A stretch of DNA of 64,000 nt from Streptomyces mexicanus (GCF_902506575.1 NZ_LR732544.1:5568065-5632064), one strand, 5' to 3'; positions 1 through 8,784 are shown, counted from the stretch's first letter. The notes: generated from the letters alone by a model not told the origin. Program-made: numbers and translations.

Positions 1-183
1 CAACCTCCGAGAGGTCGGCGGGGGCGGGGAATCCGCGGGCACGTGGCGGGGTTGAGTCATCTAGGCACGGCCGTCCGCCGCCCTGCGGAATCCGTAGCGC
101 GCTCGGGCCGCGATTTCACCCGGGAGGCAGAACACGCACGGCAGGTGGGCGGCCCCCAGTTCGAACCCTTACGATCCTCTGTT

Positions 184-2235
184 GTGTCCAAACTGACCGA
201 CGTGCCCAAACGGATCCTGATCGGGCGCGCACTGCGCAGCGACCGGCTGGGGGAGACCCTGCTGCCGAAGCGCATCGCACTTCCCGTCTTCGCATCCGAC
301 CCGCTGTCCTCCGTGGCGTACGCGCCCGGAGAGGTACTGCTGGTGCTGTCCATCGCGGGCGTGTCGGCGTACCACTTCAGCCCGTGGATCGCGGTCGCGG
401 TGGTCGTGCTGATGTTCACGGTGGTGGCCTCCTACCGCCAGAACGTGCACGCCTACCCGAGCGGCGGCGGCGACTACGAGGTCGCGACGACCAACCTCGG
501 CGCCAAGGCGGGGCTGACGGTGGCCAGTGCGCTGCTGGTCGACTACGTGATGACCGTCGCCGTGTCGATCTCCTCCGGCATCGAGAACCTCGGCTCCGCG
601 GTCCCGTTCGTCGTCCAGCACAAGGTGCTGTGCGCGGTCGCGGTGATCGTGCTGCTGACGTTGATGAACCTGCGCGGCGTGAGGGAGTCGGGCACGCTGT
701 TCGCGATCCCGACGTACGTGTTCGTCGCGGGCGTGTTCATCATGATCCTGTGGGGCGCGTTCCGCGGCCTGGTCCTCGGCGACACGATGCGGGCGCCGAC
801 GGCGGACTACCACATCAAGGCCGAGCACCAGGGGCTCGCCGGGTTCGCGCTGGTCTTCCTGCTCCTGCGCGCCTTCTCCTCCGGCTGTGCCGCGCTCACC
901 GGTGTCGAGGCCATCTCCAACGGCGTCCCGGCCTTCCGCAAGCCCAAGTCCAAGAACGCGGCGACCACGCTGGCGATGATGGGCCTGCTGGCCGTGACCA
1001 TGTTCTGCGGCATCATCGCGCTGGCGATGACGACCAAGGTCCGCATGGCCGAGAACCCGGCCACCGACCTGCTGCACGGCGGCGTCCCGGTGGGCTCCGG
1101 CTATGTGCAGAACCCGGTGATCTCCCAGGTCGCCGAGGCCGTCTTCGGCAAGGGCAGCTTCCTGTTCGTGGTCCTCGCCGCGGCCACCGCCCTCGTGCTG
1201 TTCCTCGCGGCGAACACCGCGTACAACGGCTTCCCGCTGCTCGGCTCGATCCTCGCCCAGGACCGCTACCTGCCGCGCCAGCTGCACACCCGCGGCGACC
1301 GCCTCGCCTTCTCCAACGGCATCGTGCTGCTCGCGGGCGCCGCGACGTTGCTGACCGTGGTCTACGGCGCCGACTCCACCCGGCTGATCCAGCTGTACAT
1401 CGTCGGCGTGTTCGTGTCCTTCACCCTCAGCCAGACCGGCATGGTCCGGCACTGGAACCGCCACCTGGCCACCGAGCGGGACCAGGCCAAGCGGCGCCAC
1501 ATGATCCGCTCGCGGGCGATCAACGCCTTCGGCGCCTGCCTGACCGGCCTGGTGCTGGTCGTCGTGCTGCTCACCAAGTTCACCCACGGCGCCTGGGTGG
1601 CCCTGCTCGGTATGTGCATCTTCTACGCGACGATGACGGCGATCAGGAAGCACTACGACCGCGTCTCCGAGGAGATCGCCGCCCCCGAGGGTCCGAGCGA
1701 GGACACCGTCCGCCCCTCCCGGGTGCACTCCGTCGTCCTCGTCTCCAAGATCCACCGCCCCACCCTGCGCGCGCTGGCCTACGCCAAGCTGATGCGCTCG
1801 GACACCCTGGAGGCGGTCACCGTCAGCGTCGATCCCGCGGAGACCAAGGCGCTGCGCGAGGAGTGGGAGCGGCGCGGCATCGACGTACCGCTGAAGGTGC
1901 TCGACTCGCCCTACCGCGAGGTGACCCGCCCGGTCATCGAGTACGTCAAGAGCCTGCGCAGCCAGTCCCCGCGCGACGCCGTCTCGGTGATCATCCCCGA
2001 GTACGTCGTCGGCCACTGGTACGAACACCTGCTGCACAACCAGAGCGCGCTGCGCCTGAAGGGCCGGCTGCTGTTCACGCCCGGCGTCATGGTCACCTCG
2101 GTGCCCTACCAGCTGGCCTCCTCCGAGGCGGCCCGCGACCGGGCCCGCCGCCGCCAGGAGTGGAGCGCGCCGGGCGCGGTCCGGCGCGGCCCCGCCCAGG
2201 TCCGGCCGAAGGAGACGTCGACACCGAAGTCCTGA
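184..2235 (+). CDS. APC-superfamily permease, KimA-like (candidate K+ transporter)
   Basis: Integral membrane protein of about 683 residues. About 12 hydrophobic segments fill the first 500 residues, followed by a cytosolic domain that begins near the motif HSVVLVSKIHRP. The early motif FASDPLSSVAYAPGE and the C-terminal soluble domain resemble the KimA/YdaO group of amino acid/polyamine/cation transporters, some of which carry potassium; the substrate here is inferred. An in-frame GTG at 43 would add 47 residues that look non-coding. I chose GTG 184 because the family usually begins VSKLTDVPKRI and a -10-like TACGAT at 170-175 lies 8 nt upstream, suggesting a leaderless transcript. No Shine-Dalgarno is visible there. 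The gene is followed after 158 bp by the RNA methyltransferase on the same strand. Confidence 0.85.
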   Translation: MSKLTDVPKRILIGRALRSDRLGETLLPKRIALPVFASDPLSSVAYAPGEVLLVLSIAGVSAYHFSPWIAVAVVVLMFTVVASYRQNVHAYPSGGGDYEVATTNLGAKAGLTVASALLVDYVMTVAVSISSGIENLGSAVPFVVQHKVLCAVAVIVLLTLMNLRGVRESGTLFAIPTYVFVAGVFIMILWGAFRGLVLGDTMRAPTADYHIKAEHQGLAGFALVFLLLRAFSSGCAALTGVEAISNGVPAFRKPKSKNAATTLAMMGLLAVTMFCGIIALAMTTKVRMAENPATDLLHGGVPVGSGYVQNPVISQVAEAVFGKGSFLFVVLAAATALVLFLAANTAYNGFPLLGSILAQDRYLPRQLHTRGDRLAFSNGIVLLAGAATLLTVVYGADSTRLIQLYIVGVFVSFTLSQTGMVRHWNRHLATERDQAKRRHMIRSRAINAFGACLTGLVLVVVLLTKFTHGAWVALLGMCIFYATMTAIRKHYDRVSEEIAAPEGPSEDTVRPSRVHSVVLVSKIHRPTLRALAYAKLMRSDTLEAVTVSVDPAETKALREEWERRGIDVPLKVLDSPYREVTRPVIEYVKSLRSQSPRDAVSVIIPEYVVGHWYEHLLHNQSALRLKGRLLFTPGVMVTSVPYQLASSEAARDRARRRQEWSAPGAVRRGPAQVRPKETSTPKS

Positions 2236-2393
2236 CCCGCACCTTTGGCCTTGGCTTCGGCCCGGGGCCCTCGTGGTGAACGGCCGGACGACACCCACGT
2301 AGACTGGTGGGCTGTTGTCCGGCCTTCGCCCGTCCCCGACGTCGACTCGTTCGTCTCGTCGTTCCTCTCGTCTTGATCTGGAGTAGACCCACC

Positions 2394-3725
2394 ATGCAGG
2401 CAGAACCCAAGAAGTCGCTGGTGGGCCAGGAGTACGAGGTCGAGATCGGCCCCGTCGCCCACGGCGGCCACTGCATCGCCCGCACCGCCGAAGGACAGGT
2501 GCTGTTCGTACGGCACGCGCTGCCCGGCGAGCGGGTCGTGGCCCGGGTCACGGAGGGCGAGGAGGGCGCCCGCTTCCTGCGCGCGGACGCCGTACGGATC
2601 CTCCAGGCGTCCAAGGACCGCGTCGAGGCCCCCTGCCCGTACGCCGGCCCCGGCCGCTGCGGCGGCTGCGACTGGCAGCACGCCAAGCCCGGCGCCCAGC
2701 GCCGGCTGAAGGGCGAGGTGATCGCCGAGCAGCTGAAGCGGCTCGCGGGCCTCACGCCCGAGGAGGCCGGCTGGGACGGCACGGTGATGCCCGCCGAGGG
2801 CGACAAGCTGCCCGCGGGCGAGGTCCCCCAGTGGCGCACGCGCGTGCAGTACGCGGTCGACCCGGCCACCGGGAAGGCGGGCCTGCGCCGGCACCGCTCC
2901 CACGAGGTGGAGCCGATCGACCACTGCATGATCGCCGCGCAGGGCGTCAGCGAACTGGGCATCGAGCGGCGCGAGTGGACCGGCATGGAAGCGGTGGAGG
3001 CCATCGCGGCCACCGGCTCCCAGGACCGCCAGGTCGTCCTGACCCCGCGCCCGGGCGCCCGCCTGCCGCTGGTGGAACTGGACCGGCCGGTCTCCGTGCT
3101 CCGCGTCGACGAGAAGACCGGCGGAATCCACCGCGTCCACGGCCGCCCCTTCGTCCGCGAGCGCGCCGACGGCCGCACCCACCGCGTCGGCGCCGGCGGC
3201 TTCTGGCAGGTCCACCCGAAGGCCGCCGACACCCTGGTCACCGCGGTCATGCAGGGCCTGCTGCCCCGCAAGGGCGACATGGCCCTGGACCTGTACTGCG
3301 GCGTCGGCCTCTTCGCCGGCGCACTGGCCGACCGGGTCGGCGACAAGGGCGCCGTCCTCGGCATCGAGTCCGGCAAGCGCGCGGTGGAGGACGCCCGGCA
3401 CAACCTCGCCGACTTCCCCCGCGTCCGCATCGAGCAGGGCAAGGTCGAGTCCGTCCTGCCGCGCACCGGCATCACCGAGGTCGACCTCGTCGTCCTCGAC
3501 CCGCCCCGCGCCGGCGCCGGCCGCTCCACGGTGGCCCACCTGTCCACCCTGGGCGCCCGCCGCATCGCCTACGTCGCCTGCGACCCCGCCGCCCTGGCCC
3601 GCGACCTGGCGTACTTCCGCGAGGGCGGCTACCGGGTGCGGACGCTGCGGGCGTTCGATCTGTTTCCGATGACGCATCACGTGGAGTGCGTGGCGATCCT
3701 CGAACCGGCCGCGAAGGGCTCCTGA
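2394..3725 (+). CDS. TrmA/RlmD-family SAM-dependent RNA (uracil-C5) methyltransferase
   Basis: Protein of 443 residues with the layout of the TrmA/RumA family. An N-terminal TRAM-like beta domain is followed by a cysteine cluster (CPYAGPGRCGGCDWQ, near residue 80) of the Fe-S-binding type. The C-terminal Rossmann methyltransferase carries the SAM motif DLYCGVGLF, the catalytic motif DPPRAG and the nucleophile region YVACDP. Family members methylate uridine C5 in rRNA or tRNA; the exact target is not readable. ATG 2394 is preceded by GGAG at 2380-2383, so I reject the longer frame from 2307. A -10-like TAGACT at 2300-2305 may be its promoter. Confidence 0.92.
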   Translation: MQAEPKKSLVGQEYEVEIGPVAHGGHCIARTAEGQVLFVRHALPGERVVARVTEGEEGARFLRADAVRILQASKDRVEAPCPYAGPGRCGGCDWQHAKPGAQRRLKGEVIAEQLKRLAGLTPEEAGWDGTVMPAEGDKLPAGEVPQWRTRVQYAVDPATGKAGLRRHRSHEVEPIDHCMIAAQGVSELGIERREWTGMEAVEAIAATGSQDRQVVLTPRPGARLPLVELDRPVSVLRVDEKTGGIHRVHGRPFVRERADGRTHRVGAGGFWQVHPKAADTLVTAVMQGLLPRKGDMALDLYCGVGLFAGALADRVGDKGAVLGIESGKRAVEDARHNLADFPRVRIEQGKVESVLPRTGITEVDLVVLDPPRAGAGRSTVAHLSTLGARRIAYVACDPAALARDLAYFREGGYRVRTLRAFDLFPMTHHVECVAILEPAAKGS

Positions 3726-3904
3726 CCTGCGGTAGCCCTTTCCGGCCCCTTTCCGGCCTGCTCTCGGCCAGTTGCTTCATGCATCGGCCACGTTTGTCAC
3801 AGGCGTGTCCCGGCGAGAGCTGCGGCGCAACTGGACCCGCGAGGCATCTGTCTTGATGAGCAGAAGGCCGGCCCCCCAGGAGCCGGCCCGCTCCGAGGGG
3901 GATC

Positions 3905-4555
3905 GTGATGCACGTTCGGAAGTTCTCGATGCTCGCCGTTGCCGGTGTGGCCGTCGGCCTGTCGCTGACGGCCTGCAGCGGCAGTGGCTCGGACAGTGCC
4001 TCGTCCTCCTCCAGTGCCTCCAGCTCCTCCAGTGCCTCCGGCTCCGTCAGCGCCTCCGGCTCCGTCGGTTCGTCCGGCGACTCCGCGGCCGGCACTCAGT
4101 CCGGCACGTCGGCCGCCAAGAGCGGCCAGGGCTCGGCCGGCACCACGGCGTCGGGCGCCGCGAAGAAGTCCGGCGTGAGCTGCACCAACCAGATCGACTA
4201 TGCCGGTGACCCCCGGTCGAACGCCGAGATCAACTCCATCGGCGAGCAGACGGGCCACTGCCCCGCCCCGGAGAAGGGCAGCAAGCCGTCCGGCACGCCG
4301 AAGAAGCCGGGCGTGAGCTGCACCAACCAGATCGACTATGCCGGTGACCCCCGGTCCAATGCCGAGATCAACTCCATCGGCGAGCAGACGGGCCACTGCC
4401 CCGCCCCGGAGAAGGGCAGCAAGCCGTCCGGCACGCCGAAGAAGCCGGGCGTGAGCTGCACCAACCAGATCGACTACGCAGGCGACTCCCGGTCCAATGC
4501 CGAGATCAACTCCATCGGCGAGCAGACCGGCTACTGCCCGCCGGTCCAGCACTAG
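3905..4555 (+). CDS. Secreted lipoprotein with three identical-length tandem repeats
   Basis: Predicted 216-residue lipoprotein. It has a basic N terminus, a hydrophobic stretch and the lipobox LTAC with lipidated Cys24. Residues 25-88 are a Ser/Gly/Ala-rich linker. From Gly90 a 46-residue unit (138 bp) is present three times, starting at nucleotides 4172, 4310 and 4448. The unit begins GVSCTNQIDYAGDPRSNAEI and ends in a Lys/Pro/Gly spacer; the last copy is cut short at VQH. Each unit has two cysteines 26 residues apart, suggesting one disulfide per unit. The first two copies are almost identical in DNA, so the array is recent and may vary in number. GTG 3905 or ATG 3908 could be the start; AGGGGG lies just upstream. 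The function is unknown. Confidence 0.85.
   Translation: MMHVRKFSMLAVAGVAVGLSLTACSGSGSDSASSSSSASSSSSASGSVSASGSVGSSGDSAAGTQSGTSAAKSGQGSAGTTASGAAKKSGVSCTNQIDYAGDPRSNAEINSIGEQTGHCPAPEKGSKPSGTPKKPGVSCTNQIDYAGDPRSNAEINSIGEQTGHCPAPEKGSKPSGTPKKPGVSCTNQIDYAGDSRSNAEINSIGEQTGYCPPVQH
4172..4555 (+). repeat. 138-bp in-frame tandem repeat, 2 full copies plus one truncated
   Basis: Units begin at 4172, 4310 and 4448 with an exact 138-bp period. The differences seen are mostly single bases (for example GACCCC versus GACTCC, and a His codon versus a Tyr codon near the end). The repeat encodes the surface domain of the lipoprotein at 3905-4555. Confidence 0.95.
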
Positions 4556-4583
4556 GCCGCGTATCGAAAGTGAATCGTGAGCG

Positions 4584-4690
4584 ATCGCCGATCCGGCAGA
4601 CCACCGCGAGCGTGACCCGGTCGAGTGCGGGATCGACCGGCTCAAGAGGCGCCGCGCTGTCGCCACGCGATACGACAAGCTCGCGGTCCC
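4584..4690 (+). pseudogene. C-terminal remnant of an IS5-family transposase
   Basis: Translating from 4584 gives IADPADHRERDPVECGIDRL followed directly by KRRRAVATRYDKLAV. This is the conserved tail of IS5-group DDE transposases: the glutamate of the DDE triad within a V-E-x-x-I/F-x-R-L-K context, then the R-A-V-A-T-R-Y-D-K block. Neither start nor upstream DDE domains are present, and the frame is lost after about 4690. I saw no terminal inverted repeats, so it is a decayed fragment. Confidence 0.8.
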
Positions 4691-5057
4691 GGGTCGAGCA
4701 GGTCGGAGCCGATCGAGCAGGCGTTGACCCCGGCGACGTCGGGCAGTGGGCCGATGCCGACCGGTAGAGCGTCCAGTCGCCGCCGCGCTGCGGCGCGAAC
4801 AGGCGCACCGCGCGCCCGTTCGGCCAGGAGCGGGGCGCGTCGGGGCTGCGGTCACCCGGGTGCGGGCCGGCGCCGTCCCAGGCGGGGCTGAGCGGGCCGC
4901 ACGGTAGGTGATCCCCAGGCCGGACATCGCATTCGGGCACGACTTCGCGCCCGCAGCGCGCCGGCAGCCACAGGAGCCGCTGAGATAGCCGCTCCTGCGC
5001 ACGCCCGGGCTTGAATGTGCCGGTCGACGCGACGGGAGGGTGTCCTGGGAGAGCTGG
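4691..5057. other. Non-coding, apparently decayed stretch
   Basis: High-GC sequence between the transposase remnant and the nucleotidyltransferase. Frames on both strands are open by composition alone, and none has a ribosome site or a product I recognise. The neighbouring transposase fragment suggests degraded mobile or accessory DNA. Confidence 0.5.
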
Positions 5058-5549
5058 TCAGAAGTGTGTGGCGATCCCGAATGCCTGACGGAGCCGGGCC
5101 ATGTCGCGACGGTCGTGATCAGCCGGTTCGTAGCCCTGGTGGAAGTAGACCTGCTGCTCCGGTGACAGGCACGGGACGGTGGACCCCAGGATCGTGCCGG
5201 TGACGAAGCACGAGGCGGGATAGACGAACGGGTGCTCAGGGTCGGGTGACGCCTGCACCGCGGATCCGTCCGCGGCGAAAGTCAGAGGGTGGAGATCGAT
5301 CTCCCGGCCACAGGGATCGGTGAGGACGAACCGCACGGGGCGCCAGTCGGGGGTCTGGACGAACCCGGCACCCGCGAGGGCCGCCACGACAGCCGGTTCC
5401 TGGCTCTTGCGGTGCATCAGGTCCAGGTCGCGGTGCCGGCGGGTTTGCCGACCGACCAGGGCATCGATGCCCCAGCCACCGCCGATCCAGATGTCGGCGC
5501 CCGCATTCCGCCGCACGGCAAGGATCGACAATACGTCGTCAGCCGTCAT
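5058..5549 (-). CDS. LinA/ANT(2'')-like nucleotidyltransferase
   Basis: Protein of 163 residues beginning MTADDVLSILAV. It shows the pattern of small antibiotic nucleotidyltransferases of the LinA (lincosamide) and ANT(2'') type. The nucleotide-binding and catalytic block WIGGGWGIDALVGRQTRRH is followed by RDLDL with the metal-binding aspartates. Further on come GREIDLHP and the late motif CLSPEQQVYFHQGYEP. Such enzymes transfer AMP to a hydroxyl of lincosamides or aminoglycosides; some relatives are uncharacterised. ATG 5549 is preferred over a longer frame from 5654, which lacks homology. It is divergent from the BtrH-domain gene, with 195 bp between them. Confidence 0.82.
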   Translation of the reverse strand: MTADDVLSILAVRRNAGADIWIGGGWGIDALVGRQTRRHRDLDLMHRKSQEPAVVAALAGAGFVQTPDWRPVRFVLTDPCGREIDLHPLTFAADGSAVQASPDPEHPFVYPASCFVTGTILGSTVPCLSPEQQVYFHQGYEPADHDRRDMARLRQAFGIATHF

Positions 5550-5744
5550 CACACCGCGCAGGCTAGCGTTGATCGTTCGAGCGGGCGAGTCCGCGCGGGG
5601 CGAGTCCCGCTCTACGAGGTTCGGCCTCCCCGGCCACGAGAGCTTCCAGACCACCCAGCGCTCCGCCCGCCTTCAACCCGACGCCCACGAGGCCGTCCTC
5701 GGGCTGCGCTACGCTCTGCCGCGAACGAAGGGAGACGCAGCCAC

Positions 5745-6731
5745 GTGCCGCTGTCAGAGGAACGTCCGTTCGTCGGTAACCACTGTGAGTCGACCACCCT
5801 CGTGAATCTGTTGCGGCAGTGGGACATCGACTTGTCGGAGGCGTTCGTTTTCGGGCTCGCCGGTGGGTTGTCCTTCATCTACTGGCGGACGAAGCAGATG
5901 CCGACACCGTTCGTCGGCGGTCGTATCAAACCCGACGCGCTGTCCGAGAATCTCGCGGACGCACTGAACCTGCACCTGTCGGGGCACGAGACGTCCTCGG
6001 CCAGGCGGGCGCGGGAGCATCTGCTGGCAGAGCTCGACTCCGGAAACGTCGTCGGCCTCAAACTCGACCGTTACCTGCTCGACTACTCGACCGACGACTT
6101 CCGGTTCGCGGCGCACTATGTCGCCTGCGTCGGACACGACGACGACCGCTTCGCCCTGGTGGAAACCAAGCCGCTCGGCCTGCAATGGGCTTCCGCCGCA
6201 TCTCTCGCCTGCGCGCGCGACCCCCGGGGTCCGATGAGTTCGCGCAACCGTGCCTTCACCCTGCAACCCCGGAAGGGCGGCCTTCCCGATCTCGGGGAAG
6301 CCGCCCGCAAGGGCATCAGGGCGGCGGCGCAGCAATTCCTGAATCCGCCGATCTCCAACTTCGGCTTCAAGGGAATGCACAAGGTCGCCGACCTGATGCC
6401 GCGGTGGCTCGACGACCTCGACTCGCCCGCGGACAGCCTGTCCGAGATGTCCACGCTCATGGAGGACGCCGGAACCGGCGGGGGCCTGTTCCGCACGATG
6501 TGGGCGGAGTTCCTCGCGGAGACGGCCGACCTCACCGGGACCGGCGAGTTCCAGGAGATCTCGGACGCGTACCGCGGGGTGTCGCAGAAGTGGACCGACG
6601 TGGCCGGGCTCGTGCGCGAGGCCGGAGCCACCTCGTCGCGGGCATGCCTCCGGAGCGCGTCGACGATGGTGCACGAGGCCGCGGAGGAGGAGCAGCACCT
6701 GATGCGACGTCTCCTGGAACTGACGAGCTGA
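5745..6731 (+). CDS. BtrH N-terminal domain / DUF4872-type protein
   Basis: Protein of 328 residues. The start has the BtrH_N signature: FVGNHCESTTLVNLL with the presumed nucleophilic Cys, then FVFGLAGGLSFIYW. BtrH in butirosin biosynthesis transfers an acyl side chain onto an aminoglycoside, and the domain also occurs in many lone actinobacterial proteins of unknown role. The C-terminal half is helical and resembles the DUF4872 partner domain. GTG 5745 has GGAGA at 5731-5735. Adjacency to a nucleotidyltransferase of the aminoglycoside/lincosamide-modifying type hints at small-molecule modification, but no biosynthetic cluster surrounds it. Confidence 0.75.
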   Translation: MPLSEERPFVGNHCESTTLVNLLRQWDIDLSEAFVFGLAGGLSFIYWRTKQMPTPFVGGRIKPDALSENLADALNLHLSGHETSSARRAREHLLAELDSGNVVGLKLDRYLLDYSTDDFRFAAHYVACVGHDDDRFALVETKPLGLQWASAASLACARDPRGPMSSRNRAFTLQPRKGGLPDLGEAARKGIRAAAQQFLNPPISNFGFKGMHKVADLMPRWLDDLDSPADSLSEMSTLMEDAGTGGGLFRTMWAEFLAETADLTGTGEFQEISDAYRGVSQKWTDVAGLVREAGATSSRACLRSASTMVHEAAEEEQHLMRRLLELTS

Positions 6732-7086
6732 GCGGCTGACGCCGGCGTTCTTCCGGCGCGGCGTCCCGCGTCGCCCGCGCACCGGCCGTGGACGTGGACG
6801 ACGCGTTTCTCGGTCCGGGTGGGTTGCTCGACCTGGTGACGCTCGGATGACGCTCGACAAAGCGGAGGTCTCTGCCGCACTCCGCAGTGGCGGTGCGAGC
6901 GACCCTCCCGGTCCCTGTTGCCGGCGAAATTTCTGACGTCATTCGGAAAGTCGGCCAGGCGGAGCCGCCGCGGACAGGGCCGACCGGGCCTCACGTCGTC
7001 CGCCAGATCGCTCCCTCCCGCCGCTGAAGGGCGGTGCTCCTCGCTGCCCGAGGCTGTGACCTCGGTCGTTCGGCCGATGCGGGCTG
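6732..7086. other. Intergenic stretch without a supported gene
   Basis: A short in-frame piece near 6787-6850 reads AVDVDDAFLGPGGLLDLVTL before a stop and could be a gene-end relic. It has no start or upstream homology. Otherwise I see nothing in this stretch. Confidence 0.4.
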
Positions 7087-7098
7087 CGAAAGCTTTCG
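7087..7098. promoter_or_regulatory. Perfect 12-bp palindrome CGAAAGCTTTCG upstream of abfB
   Basis: The palindrome lies about 30 bp upstream of the -35 element of the abfB promoter. It resembles the CGAAA-n-TTTCG operators reported for LacI-type regulators of xylan and arabinan enzymes in streptomycetes. It is a candidate operator. Confidence 0.55.
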
Positions 7099-7126
7099 AG
7101 ATCAAACTCGATTCTTGCGCGGGGAG

Positions 7127-7154
7127 TTGACGTCGTCCACTGGGTTCCTATCAT
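7127..7154 (+). promoter_or_regulatory. Vegetative-type promoter of abfB
   Basis: TTGACG (7127-7132) and TATCAT (7149-7154) are separated by 16 bp. This is close to the HrdB consensus and sits in an unusually AT-rich patch. It predicts a transcript start near 7161 and a leader of about 190 nt before abfB. Confidence 0.7.
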
Positions 7155-7164
7155 TCAAACTTGC

Positions 7165-7198
7165 TCGATAACTCGACCTTTGTTCGATATCTCGAACA
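7165..7198. promoter_or_regulatory. Two adjacent TCGA-n4-TCGA palindromes, candidate abfB operator
   Basis: TCGATAACTCGA (7165-7176) is followed by TGTTCGATATCTCGAACA (7181-7198), which has 7-bp arms around TATC. They lie just downstream of the predicted transcription start, a position suited to repressor binding. Confidence 0.55.
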
Positions 7199-7350
7199 GC
7201 GCTTGAGGTCGTTCCATCGTGCAGCAGGGCATCTCCGGGTGTGTTCCGAACGCCGAGCCGCAAGGAGTCCATCGCACCCGCGGTCCCGCATGTCATGTAC
7301 CTGTCATTAAGCGCTGTCGGAATCACCTACTCAGGGTTGGTGAAGTCTCC

Positions 7351-8784
7351 ATGCACAGAGGAAGTTTCCGCCGCGGGCGTGTGTCCGCGGTGCTCGCCGC
7401 CGCGGTCGCGGCCCTGGCCGCGGTGGCGGCGATGCTCGTCGCCACCCCGGCTCAGGCGGCCACCAGCGGCGCCTTGCGCGGTGTCGGTTCGAACCGGTGT
7501 CTCGACGTGCCGGGCGCCGTCCAGAGCGACGGCACCTCACTGCAGATCTACGACTGCTGGAACGGGACCAACCAGCAGTGGACGTGGACGGACCGCAACG
7601 AGCTGACCGTGTACGGCACCAAGTGCCTGGACGTCCCGGGCCATGCCACCGCCTCCGGTACCCGCGTGCAGATCTGGACCTGTTCCGGCGGTGCGAACCA
7701 GCAGTGGCGGGTGAACTCCGACGGCACGGTCGTCGGTGTGGAGTCCGGGCTGTGCCTGGAGACGGCGGGCGCCGGTACGGCCAACGGCACGGCGGTGCAG
7801 ATCGGGACGTGCAACGGCGGCAGCAACCAGAAGTGGACCGGCCTGTCCGGGTCGTCGACTCCGCCGGGGGGCGGCACGTGTTCCCTTCCTTCGACGTACC
7901 GGTGGACGTCGACGGGTGCGCTGGCCCAGCCCGCGAACGGCTGGGTGTCGTTGAAGGACTTCACCACCGTGACGTACAACGGCAAGCACCTGGTCTACGC
8001 TTCGAACGTGTCGGGGTCGTCGTACGGCTCGATGATGTTCCAGCCCTTCACGAACTGGTCGGACATGGCGTCGGCCGGCCAGACCGGCATGAACCAGGCC
8101 GCGGTGGCGCCCACGCTGTTCTACTTCGCGCCCAAGAACATCTGGGTGCTGGCGTACCAGTGGGGTGCGTCGCCCTTCGTCTACCGCACGTCGAGCGACC
8201 CCACCAACCCCAACGGCTGGTCCGCCCCGCAGCCGCTGTTCACCGGAAGCATCTCCGACTCCGGCACCGGCCCGATCGACCAGACCCTGATCGCCGACGG
8301 CCAGAACATGTACCTGTTCTTCGCCGGGGACAACGGCAAGATCTACCGGGCGAGCATGCCGATCGGGAACTTCCCCGGCAACTTCGGTTCGTCCTACACG
8401 ACGGTCATGAGCGACAGCGTGAAGAACCTGTTCGAGGCGCCGCAGGTCTACAAGGTCCAGGGCCAGAACCAGTACCTGATGATCGTCGAGGCCCGGGGTG
8501 CGAACGAGCAGCGCTATTTCCGCTCCTTCACCGCCTCCAGCCTCAGCGGTGCGTGGACCCCGCAGGCCGCGAGTGAGAGCAACCCCTTCGCGGGCAAGGC
8601 CAACAGCGGTGCCACCTGGACCGACGACATCAGCCACGGTGACCTGGTCCGCACCAACCCCGACCAGACCATGACCATCGACCCCTGCAACCTGCAGTTC
8701 CTCTACCAGGGCAAGTCGCCCACCGCGAGCGGCCCCTACGACCAACTGCCGTGGCGGCCGGGCGTCCTCACCCTGCAGCGCTGA
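7351..8784 (+). CDS. abfB: Secreted GH62 alpha-L-arabinofuranosidase with CBM13
   Basis: Predicted 477-residue exoenzyme that removes arabinofuranosyl side groups from arabinoxylan. Residues 1-37 are a signal peptide ending ATPAQA. Residues of about 40-165 form a ricin-type CBM13 module with three repeats carrying QxW motifs (NQQW, NQQW, NQKW). After a short Ser/Pro/Gly linker the GH62 catalytic domain runs from about 177 to the end. Asp203 (SLKDFT), Asp310 (GPIDQT) and Glu362 (LFEAPQ) have exactly the spacing of the GH62 base, pKa modulator and acid. The sequence closely resembles S. lividans AbfB as I remember it. ATG 7351 follows GGTTGGTGAAG. A hairpin terminator follows at 8890. Confidence 0.97.
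   Translation: MHRGSFRRGRVSAVLAAAVAALAAVAAMLVATPAQAATSGALRGVGSNRCLDVPGAVQSDGTSLQIYDCWNGTNQQWTWTDRNELTVYGTKCLDVPGHATASGTRVQIWTCSGGANQQWRVNSDGTVVGVESGLCLETAGAGTANGTAVQIGTCNGGSNQKWTGLSGSSTPPGGGTCSLPSTYRWTSTGALAQPANGWVSLKDFTTVTYNGKHLVYASNVSGSSYGSMMFQPFTNWSDMASAGQTGMNQAAVAPTLFYFAPKNIWVLAYQWGASPFVYRTSSDPTNPNGWSAPQPLFTGSISDSGTGPIDQTLIADGQNMYLFFAGDNGKIYRASMPIGNFPGNFGSSYTTVMSDSVKNLFEAPQVYKVQGQNQYLMIVEARGANEQRYFRSFTASSLSGAWTPQAASESNPFAGKANSGATWTDDISHGDLVRTNPDQTMTIDPCNLQFLYQGKSPTASGPYDQLPWRPGVLTLQR

Noticed and set aside
1..183. Possible ydaO-type (c-di-AMP) riboswitch before the KimA-like gene
   Set aside because: Some GGGGAATCCGC-like words are present, but I could not trace the conserved helices, and a -10 element next to the likely start argues for a leaderless message.
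169..2298. Very long open frame on the minus strand opposite the permease
   Set aside because: Shadow of the permease caused by high GC; the translation is Arg/Gly/His/Asp-rich low complexity with no homology, and similar shadows lie opposite most genes here.
4172..4555. CRISPR-like or intergenic repeat array
   Set aside because: The repeats are in frame, have no spacers and encode part of a lipoprotein. No CRISPR array or cas gene was seen anywhere in the window.
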